Shown here: in pieces, positions 46,272-53,403 of the stretch
Layout: each line of letters opens with the position of its first letter
Position numbering within the stretch: the stretch's first letter is position 1
Source: Rufibacter sp. XAAS-G3-1
GTDB lineage: Bacteria; Bacteroidota; Bacteroidia; Cytophagales; Hymenobacteraceae
Reading direction: 5' to 3'
Assembly: GCF_013623775.1 (NCBI RefSeq)
Contig: NZ_JABFAM010000018.1
Coordinates: forward strand, 40,950-104,949
DNA: 64,000 nucleotides
Notes under the pieces: generated by a model
What the model saw: the letters and a program-made list of their open reading frames with translations, nothing else
Database searches by the model: none
Told to the model about the DNA's origin: nothing
Translations under genes and position numbers: made by a program

Positions 46272-47357
46272 CTATAATTCACTGCCTTCTTGGTTTGCCT
46301 CAAACAGCATATGCAGTTTTTGCTGGAGCAGCTCCTTATTTGGCAGCTGGGTCCTGTACTCGGCCACCAAGGCCGGGGATAGGTTCCTGCTCAGGGCGTA
46401 CTCGACCACTTCTGTGTCCCTGTCTTTACAGAGTAGGATGCCGATGCTGGGGTTCTCGTTCGACTTCTTCACGTCCCGGTCCAGCGCCTCCAGGTAAAAG
46501 TTAAGCTGCCCCAGATGCTCCGGCTTGAACTTGTCGGCCTTCAGCTCAAAGGCGACCAGGCACTGCAAACCCCGGTGATAGAAAAGCAGGTCTATATAGA
46601 AATCGCTATTCCCGACCTGAAGCCTGTACTCTTCCCCCACAAACAAAAAGTCCCTGCCCAGCTCCAGAATGAAGCTCCTCATCTGGGCGATCAACGCTTT
46701 TTGAAGCACCCCCTCACTGTGCGGCTCCGGCAGGTTCAGAAACTCAAAGACATAGCTGTCCTTAAAGATATTCACCACCTCCTGGTCCAGTCCCTTGATC
46801 GCCGGCGGCTGGCTATGGTTCCCCAGCATCACCCTTTCGAACACGCCGCTGTTGATCTGCCTTTCCAGCTGCTTGACACTGTACTTCTCCTGAATGCAGA
46901 GGCGCAGGTAAAACTCCCGTTCCTCCTCCGTTCTGGCCCGTGACAGCAGCACCAGGTGATGAGTCCAGCTTACTTTGGCCAGCTCACTGCCGCTCAGGCT
47001 GCTTGACCCTAATTGTGTCATTGGCGATGACACAATTTGAGGCTCCTGCTCCCCGGCTGTCGGTGCCTGCGGTCCTGGCGATGGCGCTAAAGCGCTTGTG
47101 GAGTAGGTGTCATAGAATTGCTTCATACGGTACAGCCCCCTCCGGTTGAAGCCTTTCAGCTCCGGGTGGTTTCGTTTTAAGTAGGCGGCCAACTCATCGA
47201 CTGTTTTCTCGCCCCAACTGGCGGTGGCGATCCGCCTGCTGATGTACTCCCCCACCTGCCAGTACAGATTGATCAGCTCTGTGTTGACGGCTCTCAGGGC
47301 ACTGCTTCTGGCTTGTTGGATGAACGTAGTGATTTCAGAGAATTGGTCCTGTGACAT
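46272..47357 (-). CDS. DUF1016 (YhcG-type) PD-(D/E)XK nuclease-domain protein
   Basis: This 361-residue protein has an N-terminal DUF1016 helical domain (L-I-N-L-Y-W-Q-V-G-E-Y-I and Y-R-M-K-Q-F-Y). The C-terminal PD-(D/E)XK nuclease fold shows D in F-Y-I-D-L-L-F-Y-H and E-L-K in V-A-F-E-L-K. The ATG at 47357 was preferred to an upstream GTG. Members of this family are common next to restriction and toxin-antitoxin genes, and the function is not settled. It is divergent from AbiEi, and the 540-base gap between them holds three related palindromes. Confidence 0.88.
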   Translation of the reverse strand: MSQDQFSEITTFIQQARSSALRAVNTELINLYWQVGEYISRRIATASWGEKTVDELAAYLKRNHPELKGFNRRGLYRMKQFYDTYSTSALAPSPGPQAPTAGEQEPQIVSSPMTQLGSSSLSGSELAKVSWTHHLVLLSRARTEEEREFYLRLCIQEKYSVKQLERQINSGVFERVMLGNHSQPPAIKGLDQEVVNIFKDSYVFEFLNLPEPHSEGVLQKALIAQMRSFILELGRDFLFVGEEYRLQVGNSDFYIDLLFYHRGLQCLVAFELKADKFKPEHLGQLNFYLEALDRDVKKSNENPSIGILLCKDRDTEVVEYALSRNLSPALVAEYRTQLPNKELLQQKLHMLFEANQEGSEL

Positions 47358-47618
47358 GAAGAATCCGGTAAGGTGAACGGTCACAAAGGTAACACTTTGG
47401 CTCTCCTTGTCAACTACGGCTGTAGGGACATTGCATCACTCGCGGCTGGAGACGAAACGATGTGTGAAGCAAAACAGACCGTTTGCTGTTTAACATATCG
47501 CAAATTATAAGACTATGATTATCAGTTTTTTACATTAAATTAGTGGCAAATAAACAAGCTCGTATTGCAAAGTTTATGACAATAACCTTGACTTTAAATA
47601 AGAAGGTATTTAACTTTT

Positions 47619-47640
47619 CGTAAAGTATATATACTTTACG
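47619..47640. promoter_or_regulatory. Palindromic box 1 upstream of abiEi
   Basis: A 22-bp perfect palindrome with core aaagtatatatacttt and CGT/ACG ends. It is the most distant of three related boxes in the DUF1016-abiEi gap. Confidence 0.75.
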
Positions 47641-47743
47641 CATGTGGAACTAAATTGTTTCATACTCCTTTAACTGCCCATTCGTTTTGGTCTATATCTT
47701 ATATTTTTCACTTGCTTATTTCAAACAAAACGTTTAACTTTGC

Positions 47744-47771
47744 GTATATAAAGTATATATACTTTATATAC
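47744..47771. promoter_or_regulatory. Palindromic box 2 upstream of abiEi
   Basis: A 28-bp perfect palindrome with the same core aaagtatatatacttt extended by AT pairs to G/C at both ends. Its centre lies 128 bases from box 1 and 109 bases from box 3. Confidence 0.75.
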
Positions 47772-47854
47772 TCATTGCTATTTTCAACTCTCTCTTATTT
47801 CCTTTCAACGTTAAAAGATTGCTGTTGCATTTATCCTTCTAAAGGATTAACTTT

Positions 47855-47878
47855 ACGGAAAGTATATATACTTTCCGT
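47855..47878. promoter_or_regulatory. Palindromic box 3 at the abiEi promoter
   Basis: A 24-bp perfect palindrome with the shared core aaagtatatatacttt and ACGG/CCGT ends, 22 bases before the abiEi start codon. The flanks differ from those of boxes 1 and 2 but keep the symmetry. AbiEi proteins are known to bind inverted repeats and repress their own promoter, so these are likely operators. Confidence 0.78.
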
Positions 47879-47900
47879 CTGACATACCTTCAACGCAGCC

Positions 47901-48767
47901 ATGCCAAGTAAGTCCCGCTTTGTTATTGCTGAAAGTAGTATCAAGTCTTTCTTCAAACAGAATCCCCGCAAAGTCTTCTCCCGCCAGCAACTTAGTGGGA
48001 TTTTCGAGGAAAGGAAAGCTGCTTGGAACCTGCCGGTTACCACCACAGACCTCAGGTTTATTGAGCAGCTGCAGAAAAGGGGAATCCTCACCAAGATTGA
48101 AATCCTGTTTGACGGCTACATCAACAAGAAGGAGCGGTATATCACCCAGGATGCCAATGAGCTGGAGATAGCGGTGTCTTTGATTAACAAATCTTATCTG
48201 TCCCATTACAGCGCCATGTTTCTGAATAGCCTGACTACGCAGGTACCCAAAACCATTTATATCACCTTTGAGCAAAGCAAGAAACCGGACGGTAACCGCC
48301 AACTGAAACAAGAGGGCATTGATGCGGCTTTCTCCAAGCCACAACGGAAAGCAGTCACCGAAGCCATGTATGGTGATTACTCCTTTCTTATTCTTAATGG
48401 CATGTACACGGGCAGAACCGGGGTTCATTTGATAGAAAACATACCAGTAACCAGCCTGGAGCGAACCCTGATTGATATTACGGTGCGACCAAGCTATGCT
48501 GGTGGGGTGTATTCGGTATTAGAAGCTTACCAGAACGCCCTAGCCAGTATTTCCCTGAACAAACTGGTGGCAACGTTAGACAACCTCGATTTTATCTACC
48601 CTTATCACCAAGCTGTTGGGTTCTACCTGGAACGGGCAGGCTATACCGGCAGAAAACTGGACGAGCTGCGCAGCCGGAAGAAAGAGTTCCGATTCTATCT
48701 CACCTATGATATGGAGGAAAAGGATTTCTCGGAAGACTGGCAGCTATATTTCCCTAAGGGAATGTAA
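47901..48767 (+). CDS. abiEi: AbiEi-type antitoxin/transcriptional regulator
   Basis: This 288-residue protein has an N-terminal winged-helix region (about 1-90, with V-F-S-R-Q-Q-L-S-G and L-Q-K-R-G-I-L). The AbiEi antitoxin C-terminal domain is recognised by P-V-T-S-L-E-R-T-L-I-D (about 185-200) and the G-V-Y-S-V-L-E-A-Y that follows. In AbiE systems this protein neutralises the nucleotidyltransferase toxin and represses its own promoter. The partner gene overlaps it by 14 bases but runs toward it on the other strand, not downstream as in the classical operon. Confidence 0.88.
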   Translation: MPSKSRFVIAESSIKSFFKQNPRKVFSRQQLSGIFEERKAAWNLPVTTTDLRFIEQLQKRGILTKIEILFDGYINKKERYITQDANELEIAVSLINKSYLSHYSAMFLNSLTTQVPKTIYITFEQSKKPDGNRQLKQEGIDAAFSKPQRKAVTEAMYGDYSFLILNGMYTGRTGVHLIENIPVTSLERTLIDITVRPSYAGGVYSVLEAYQNALASISLNKLVATLDNLDFIYPYHQAVGFYLERAGYTGRKLDELRSRKKEFRFYLTYDMEEKDFSEDWQLYFPKGM

Positions 48768-49635
48768 TCCCTTGGAACGTGCTGACCACGTAGTCAAAGT
48801 AGAAATCGAAGCTCTCCAACTCTTCCGAACGGGCCACCGTATCTTTCACGCTTTCCCAGTTATCTTTATGGATGGCTTTGTGATTGGCTATCTCCTGTAT
48901 AAAAGAAAGAGGCACACGCTTGGCCTCGAAAATATTCGCAATCAGTTCTTTATTTTCCTCGGTGGTCGCATCAATGCCATGCGATTCCATAATCAGGTGA
49001 ATATCATAGAAGTCACGTGCCCTGGCGCGGGCGGTACGCGATTTAATAATTTCCGAGTACTGCGGTAATTGCTGGCAAATGGCCCGTAACTTCTCAAAGA
49101 CAATCATTTCCGGTGTGTAGACATAAATTGTATAACCGTCCACCTTCGTCTGGGCCTTTTTTGCGACATACTCGAACTTGCTGAACTCCAACTCAAAAGT
49201 AGTGGAGCGCCCTGCGCTTAACGGAACAGCGATTCGACGCTGGTGCTCTAAATTCCCCTGATGGGTATCGTAGGTTTTCTGGTCCAGCACCTTGAACGTA
49301 ACTTGGTAACCTCCCCAAAAATCCGCCACTGCTTCCTTCACGACTTTGGGCCTGGGGAGAAAAGTATAATCAAAAACAACCATTCCATTTTCCGCGAAGG
49401 TCTTCACCAAGGTGCTTGCTATCCGCTTGCTGATGATTCCCTCTTCCTCTTTAAAATCACCATGATCTATGGAGAAGTCCAGGTCATAGGAAGTTCTGGA
49501 GATTGAACTGCTATCATGGTAAACAATATCAATGGCATTGCCACCTTTCAGAACAATGTTCTCGATGAGTTCATCGTCAGAAGCAAGGGCGATGATGGCC
49601 AACCGCTTAATTTGGTTGATTAAATCAATATTCAT
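48754..49635 (-). CDS. abiEii: AbiEii/AbiGii-type nucleotidyltransferase toxin
   Basis: This 293-residue protein has the DNA polymerase-beta-like nucleotidyltransferase signature K-G-G32-N-A-I-D and D51-L-D53-F. The AbiEii-type C-terminal region with A-R-A-R-D-F-Y-D-I-H-L and R-P/A-x-A-R-D-pattern is also present. Known relatives transfer nucleotides to tRNA or bind GTP and stop growth. The stop codon lies inside the last codons of abiEi on the other strand, so the genes are convergent and overlap by 14 bases. The toxin must have its own promoter near 49640-49760, where a long inverted repeat sits. Confidence 0.86.
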   Translation of the reverse strand: MNIDLINQIKRLAIIALASDDELIENIVLKGGNAIDIVYHDSSSISRTSYDLDFSIDHGDFKEEEGIISKRIASTLVKTFAENGMVVFDYTFLPRPKVVKEAVADFWGGYQVTFKVLDQKTYDTHQGNLEHQRRIAVPLSAGRSTTFELEFSKFEYVAKKAQTKVDGYTIYVYTPEMIVFEKLRAICQQLPQYSEIIKSRTARARARDFYDIHLIMESHGIDATTEENKELIANIFEAKRVPLSFIQEIANHKAIHKDNWESVKDTVARSEELESFDFYFDYVVSTFQGITFP

Positions 49636-49678
49636 CAGCGAAATGTTTTTAAACCGAAAGTACGATAAAACAACCGCT

Positions 49679-49735
49679 TTTCTTTTGATTACTAGATTTG
49701 AAGGCTATGAATTCAAATCTAGTAATCAAAAGAAA
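49679..49735. repeat. 24-bp perfect inverted repeat between abiEii and the YnfA-family gene
   Basis: The arms 49679-49702 and 49712-49735 are exact complements, separated by nine bases (ggctatgaa). It lies in the gap between divergent genes, so a terminator is not expected there. It could be an operator of the toxin promoter, a recombination site or an RNA hairpin. Core of the left arm: gattactagatttgaa. Confidence 0.75.
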
Positions 49736-49762
49736 TATTCGAAATGACTACCTTCACCCACT

Positions 49763-50092
49763 ATGGAAATAATCAAATCACTATGTATTTTTTTCCTGGC
49801 CGGGCTTTGTGAAATCGGTGGGGGTTATCTGGTTTGGCTTTGGCTGAAGGAAGATAAACCCTTGTGGTATGGCATACTGGGCAGTATTATTCTGGCTATG
49901 TACGGGGTAGTGGCTACCTGGCAGACAGCCAGCTTCGGGAGGGTGTATGCTGCCTATGGCGGCGTTTTCATAGTGATGGCCTTGGTATGGGCTTGGAAAG
50001 TGGACGGCTTTAAGCCAGACCGCTATGATATTATTGGCGCATTAATAGCCTTACTGGGGGTGTGCCTGATACTTTACATGCCCAGGAAATAA
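49763..50092 (+). CDS. YnfA-family small membrane protein
   Basis: This 109-residue protein has four predicted helices. It shows the YnfA/UPF0060 pattern: G-L-C-E-I-G-G-G-Y in helix 1 and Y-A-A-Y-G-G-V-F-I near helix 3, and it ends G-V-C-L-I-L-Y. Members resemble small multidrug-resistance proteins. It stands next to metal-resistance genes but is separately transcribed. The start ATG and length agree with the family. Confidence 0.9.
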   Translation: MEIIKSLCIFFLAGLCEIGGGYLVWLWLKEDKPLWYGILGSIILAMYGVVATWQTASFGRVYAAYGGVFIVMALVWAWKVDGFKPDRYDIIGALIALLGVCLILYMPRK

Positions 50093-50112
50093 TGGGAAGT
50101 ATATAAATCTAA

Positions 50113-50184
50113 AAATTTCATCCGTTGATTTCTGATCGCGTTTAAAATAACTAAGGAAGCCATCCCGACATCAGCGAAAGTAGA
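50113..50184 (-). pseudogene. C-terminal relic of a heavy-metal ATPase
   Basis: Read on the minus strand, about 24 codons give F-A-D-V-G-M-A-S-L-V-I-L-N-A-I-R and end R-M-K-F, close to the final residues of the intact ATPase at 50544 (F-A-D-V-G-V-A-F-L-A-I-L-N-A-I-R). A stop lies right before it and no more of the gene is present. A second ATPase copy once ended here and was removed. Confidence 0.65.
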
Positions 50185-50259
50185 TTAACCAAATATTCCT
50201 TAGATTGCATAAACCGATTTCAAATCATGCGCCTTTTCACATTTTAATTTTTTTATGTC

Positions 50260-50406
50260 ATGAACATAATTGAAGCGATCAAACCAGGGCCAAAGCCAAA
50301 AAAACAAGATGGAACGCCAGATGAGAGAAGGCGTGTTACTCCAGAAACGAAACCTAAACATCCAGATTTGAAACCCCATAAACATAGGCCTGGGGAGTCA
50401 AAATAA
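50260..50406 (+). CDS. Small basic proline-rich protein (hypothetical)
   Basis: A 48-codon open frame starts M-N-I-I-E-A-I-K-P-G-P-K-P-K-K and continues with many K, P, R and H residues. A strong hairpin followed by T residues lies about 90 bases downstream on the same strand, which supports transcription. The composition is unlike the surrounding proteins, I know no family for it, and coding status is not proven. Confidence 0.4.
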   Translation: MNIIEAIKPGPKPKKQDGTPDERRRVTPETKPKHPDLKPHKHRPGESK

Positions 50407-50494
50407 TTTTAGATAGAAGCACACATAGACGGTTGCTTCCATCTAAAAAGCCTAGGAGTCTATAACATTAAAACTATGGCTTGCTGTTTTTTTT

Positions 50495-50542
50495 AATCAT
50501 GTACATGCCCAAAGAATAATAGGCATGTACATGATTATTTTT
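50495..50542 (+). terminator. Hairpin terminator, plus strand
   Basis: A perfect 15-bp stem (50495-50509 with 50522-50536) is followed by atttttg. It lies in the convergent gap before the end of the minus-strand ATPase gene. Confidence 0.7.
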
Positions 50543-50543
50543 G

Positions 50544-52532
50544 TCAAAACTTCATCCGCTGAATCCTAATTGCATTCAAGATAGCCAGAAAAGCTACCCC
50601 CACATCTGCAAATACGGCTTCCCACATAGAGGCCACGCCAAAGGCACCGAAAGCCAGTACTAACGCCTTCACCCCGAAAGCCAAGCCAATGTTCTGCCAG
50701 ACTACCCGGTTCGTACTCTTCCCAATATTAATAGCCGTGGCGATTTTGGAAGGCTGGTCGTTCTGAATCACCACGTCAGCGGTTTCGATGGCCGCATCAG
50801 ATCCAAGGCCACCCATGGCTATGCCCACATCTGCCAGCGCGATGACTGGCGCATCATTGATGCCATCGCCCACGAAGGCTACATTTTTTCCTTCTTTTTT
50901 CAAGGCCTCCACCTTGGTCACTTTGTCCTGAGGCAGCAACCCCCCGAATGCCTGGTCAATCTGTAGGGTTTCGGCTACTTTCTGCACAATACTGTCTTTA
51001 TCACCGGACAGCATCACAATGTTTTTGACACCCAATGCGTGTAGCTGCTCAATAGCTGACTTGGAATCTTCCTTTATCTTGTCTGCTATAGTGATATGCC
51101 CTGCGTACTGCCCATTGATGGCCACCAGCACGATACTCTCCACAATGGCATCAACCTGGGCCGGGTAGGCCACGTTGAATTTCTTCAGCAGCTTTCCATT
51201 TCCCACTAAGAGAGCTTTTCCGTCAACTAATCCTTTCAGGCCGTGGCCGGAAATCTCTTCCATATCTGCTATGCTTTTCTGCTGAAAGCTGTTTCCGACA
51301 TGGGCCACCACCGCCAGGGCGATGGGGTGCGTGGACTTGCTTTCCAAAGCCGCCGTAAGGTTGAGAAACTCAGTTTCGTCCCAACCGTTGACCACCACCT
51401 CCTGCACCTTGAACACGCCCTCGGTCATAGTCCCGGTCTTGTCCATCACCACCGTATCCACCTTGGTCATCAAATCGAGGTAATTGGAGCCTTTGAACAG
51501 GATACCGTTTTTGGAGGCAGCCCCTATGCCCCCGAAATAACCCAGGGGAATAGAGATAACGAGCGCACAGGGGCAGGAAATCACCAGAAAAATCAAAGCC
51601 CGGTAAAGCCAGTCGTTGAACTCATAGTCCGCCACAAAAAAGTACGGAACAACAGCAAGCGCAACAGCCATGAACACCACCACCGGTGTATAGACTTTGG
51701 CAAAGCGGGTAATGAATTGCTGGGTTTTGGCCTTGCGGCTGCTGGCCTGCTCCACCAATTGCAGAATCTTGGAAAGGGCACTGTCCTCGTACTTTGAGGT
51801 TACCTGTAGTTGGATGACCTGGTCCAGGTTAATCATGCCGGCCAGTACCTTCTCCCCTTTGGATTTGGTATCTGGCTTTGATTCACCGGTAAGCGCCGCC
51901 GTGTTGAAAGAAGAGCGGTCGGTGAGCAGGGTGCCATCCAAGGCTACCTTTTCGCCGGGCTTCACTTCAATGACATCGCCAACTTTAACCTGCTGCGGGT
52001 TAATGGGGGTTACCTGGCCCTGCTGCACCAAGCCTACTATCTCTGGCCGGTTATCTATTAGAGCCTTTATGGATTTGCGTGACCTGGCCACGGCTGCTTC
52101 CTGAAAATGCTCCCCGATGACATAGAACAGCATCACCGCCACGCCTTCGGCATACTCACCGATGTAAAATGCCCCCAGCGTGGCGATTCCCATCAGAAAG
52201 AACTCATTGAAGACTTCGCCCCTCGCTATGTTCTTGGCGGCATGCACAAGGACTTTGCCCCCTACCAATAAATAGGCAATACCAAATACAGCTAACCGCA
52301 AGGAGCCTGCAAACCATTCTACATCAAAAAAATCAAGACCAATACCGGTAAGTAATAAAATCAAGCTGATAATGGTAGGCACATAAGAGGCACCGTCATG
52401 GTCATGGTCTTCCTCCTTTGTGCCATCAGTCACTTCAGTTTTGGTTGGCCCTGGTTGTTCAGCGGTCCGGGGAGAGGTGATCTCCATTGGTTTCAATGGG
52501 GCGCTAGGGTTATTTTCAACATTTTCCTTCAT
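50544..52532 (-). CDS. Zn/Cd/Pb-type P-type ATPase (P1B-2, ZntA/CadA-like)
   Basis: This 662-residue inner-membrane pump has C320-P-C322 in helix 6, DKTGT, T-H-P-I-A-L-A-V and GDGINDAP. The extended S-C-P-C-A-L-V-I-S-I-P sequence marks the P1B-2 group, which exports Zn(II), Cd(II) or Pb(II). There is no HMA domain; an acidic-histidine stretch E-E-D-H-D-H-D near residue 45 may bind metal instead. The ATG at 52532 was chosen because the longer frame runs into the DUF3703 gene. It is 10 bases after that gene and in the Fur-controlled metal operon. Confidence 0.92.
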   Translation of the reverse strand: MKENVENNPSAPLKPMEITSPRTAEQPGPTKTEVTDGTKEEDHDHDGASYVPTIISLILLLTGIGLDFFDVEWFAGSLRLAVFGIAYLLVGGKVLVHAAKNIARGEVFNEFFLMGIATLGAFYIGEYAEGVAVMLFYVIGEHFQEAAVARSRKSIKALIDNRPEIVGLVQQGQVTPINPQQVKVGDVIEVKPGEKVALDGTLLTDRSSFNTAALTGESKPDTKSKGEKVLAGMINLDQVIQLQVTSKYEDSALSKILQLVEQASSRKAKTQQFITRFAKVYTPVVVFMAVALAVVPYFFVADYEFNDWLYRALIFLVISCPCALVISIPLGYFGGIGAASKNGILFKGSNYLDLMTKVDTVVMDKTGTMTEGVFKVQEVVVNGWDETEFLNLTAALESKSTHPIALAVVAHVGNSFQQKSIADMEEISGHGLKGLVDGKALLVGNGKLLKKFNVAYPAQVDAIVESIVLVAINGQYAGHITIADKIKEDSKSAIEQLHALGVKNIVMLSGDKDSIVQKVAETLQIDQAFGGLLPQDKVTKVEALKKEGKNVAFVGDGINDAPVIALADVGIAMGGLGSDAAIETADVVIQNDQPSKIATAINIGKSTNRVVWQNIGLAFGVKALVLAFGAFGVASMWEAVFADVGVAFLAILNAIRIQRMKF

Positions 52533-52542
52533 AGTTCTACGC

Positions 52543-52917
52543 TTACAAGTTAGAATTTGCCTGCCGTATGATAGTCTGCAAATCAGATGGGATGGGCATC
52601 GATTTAAAAGGGGGCACATTGGCCCCGCCGGTATTGCCCACCGGTATTTTTCCTGCCCAGGATTTTATGCCACCTACCAATAGCCGGGGAATCTGCCCTA
52701 TTATCTCCTTCCCATTCCGCGTTCGTACCCCAAACAGGAGCATCTTAAAGTGTACGGCGGTATGCTCAAAGGGATAGGGTTGCCCCAGAATATGGGCCCG
52801 TTCCAGATGAACCCAAGCATGTTGCAGGTCCCCCTTCAGCATACTTTCATGATAGGTGTTTATTTCTTGCCGGTAAAAAGGCCGTAGCTTTTTTGGCATG
52901 TTCCAGTTGAGTTTCAT
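52543..52917 (-). CDS. DUF3703 family protein
   Basis: This 124-residue protein has a mostly helical N-terminal half with W-V-H-L-E-R-A-H-I-L-G-Q, the core of DUF3703, and an R-N-G-K-E-I-I-G-Q-I-P-R-L segment. The family is often found in heavy-metal resistance operons and its biochemical function is unknown. The ATG at 52917 is preceded by a-a-a-g-g and by a promoter with a Fur-type box. It is followed 10 bases later by the ATPase gene. Confidence 0.8.
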   Translation of the reverse strand: MKLNWNMPKKLRPFYRQEINTYHESMLKGDLQHAWVHLERAHILGQPYPFEHTAVHFKMLLFGVRTRNGKEIIGQIPRLLVGGIKSWAGKIPVGNTGGANVPPFKSMPIPSDLQTIIRQANSNL

Positions 52918-52937
52918 GATAACTTTTTCCTTTAAAA

Positions 52938-52974
52938 CAAAGATAGAGCTGCGCACCCTGCAATTGCATTGCAA
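52938..52974 (-). promoter_or_regulatory. Promoter with Fur-type operator, in front of DUF3703 and the Zn/Cd ATPase
   Basis: Read on the minus strand, the box TTGCAATGCAATTGCA (52974-52959; inverted TGCAAT/ATTGCA) is followed after 13 bases by TATCTTTG (52945-52938), a perfect match to the Bacteroidota -7 consensus TAnnTTTG. The start codon is 21 bases further. The same arrangement stands in front of the DUF6660 gene. Confidence 0.78.
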
Positions 52975-52975
52975 A

Positions 52976-53392
52976 TCAGCCGCCGCATGTACTACAGATG
53001 CCTTTCACCACCAAGTTGACTTCCTCCGTTTTAAAACCGGTCGGCAGGGTAACCTCAGGGATACGGGTGGACGGGAGGCATAGAGTCTCCTGGCACTGGT
53101 TACAAAAAAAATGCACGTGCAGGTCGTGATGTTCCTGTGGGTTGCAACTATCTGGGCAAAGGGCGTATTTCACCGCCCCGCTGCCATCGTCTATGCTATG
53201 CACCAGGCCTTTCTCCTCAAACGTTTTCAAGGAGCGGTACAGGGTTATCCGGTCGGCCCGGAGAAAATAAGTCTCCAGGTCACTGAGGCTGACCGCGGCC
53301 GATTGCTTTAATAGGTAGTCCAGCACCAGTAAGCGCATGGCAGTTGGCCTTACTCCTTTTTGATGCAAAGTTTTATCCAGGTCCTGTAGCAT
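52976..53392 (-). CDS. Fur-family metalloregulator
   Basis: This 138-residue protein has an N-terminal winged helix (about 10-80, with R-I-T-L-Y-R-S-L-K). The C-terminal dimer domain has H-H-D-L-H-V-H-F-F-C and two CxxC pairs (C-N-Q-C and C-S-T-C) for structural zinc. The metal could be Zn(II) or Fe(II); a Zur-like role fits the operon. It lies between CzcB and the Fur-type operator in front of DUF3703, so it probably represses the operon and itself. Confidence 0.88.
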   Translation of the reverse strand: MLQDLDKTLHQKGVRPTAMRLLVLDYLLKQSAAVSLSDLETYFLRADRITLYRSLKTFEEKGLVHSIDDGSGAVKYALCPDSCNPQEHHDLHVHFFCNQCQETLCLPSTRIPEVTLPTGFKTEEVNLVVKGICSTCGG

Positions 53393-53403
53393 TTCGGTAG
53401 AAA

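Noticed and set aside
47619..47878. The three AT-rich palindromes as a CRISPR-like array
   Set aside because: Only three copies, unequal spacing over 100 bases, perfect dyad symmetry and variable flanks; they look like operators.
48756..48776. Short inverted repeat at the abiEi/abiEii overlap as a terminator
   Set aside because: Only six base pairs and no T run; it is made of the overlapping stop-codon regions.
50495..50542. Hairpin as terminator of the minus-strand ATPase gene
   Set aside because: On the minus strand the stem is followed by A residues, not T, so it can work only for the plus strand.
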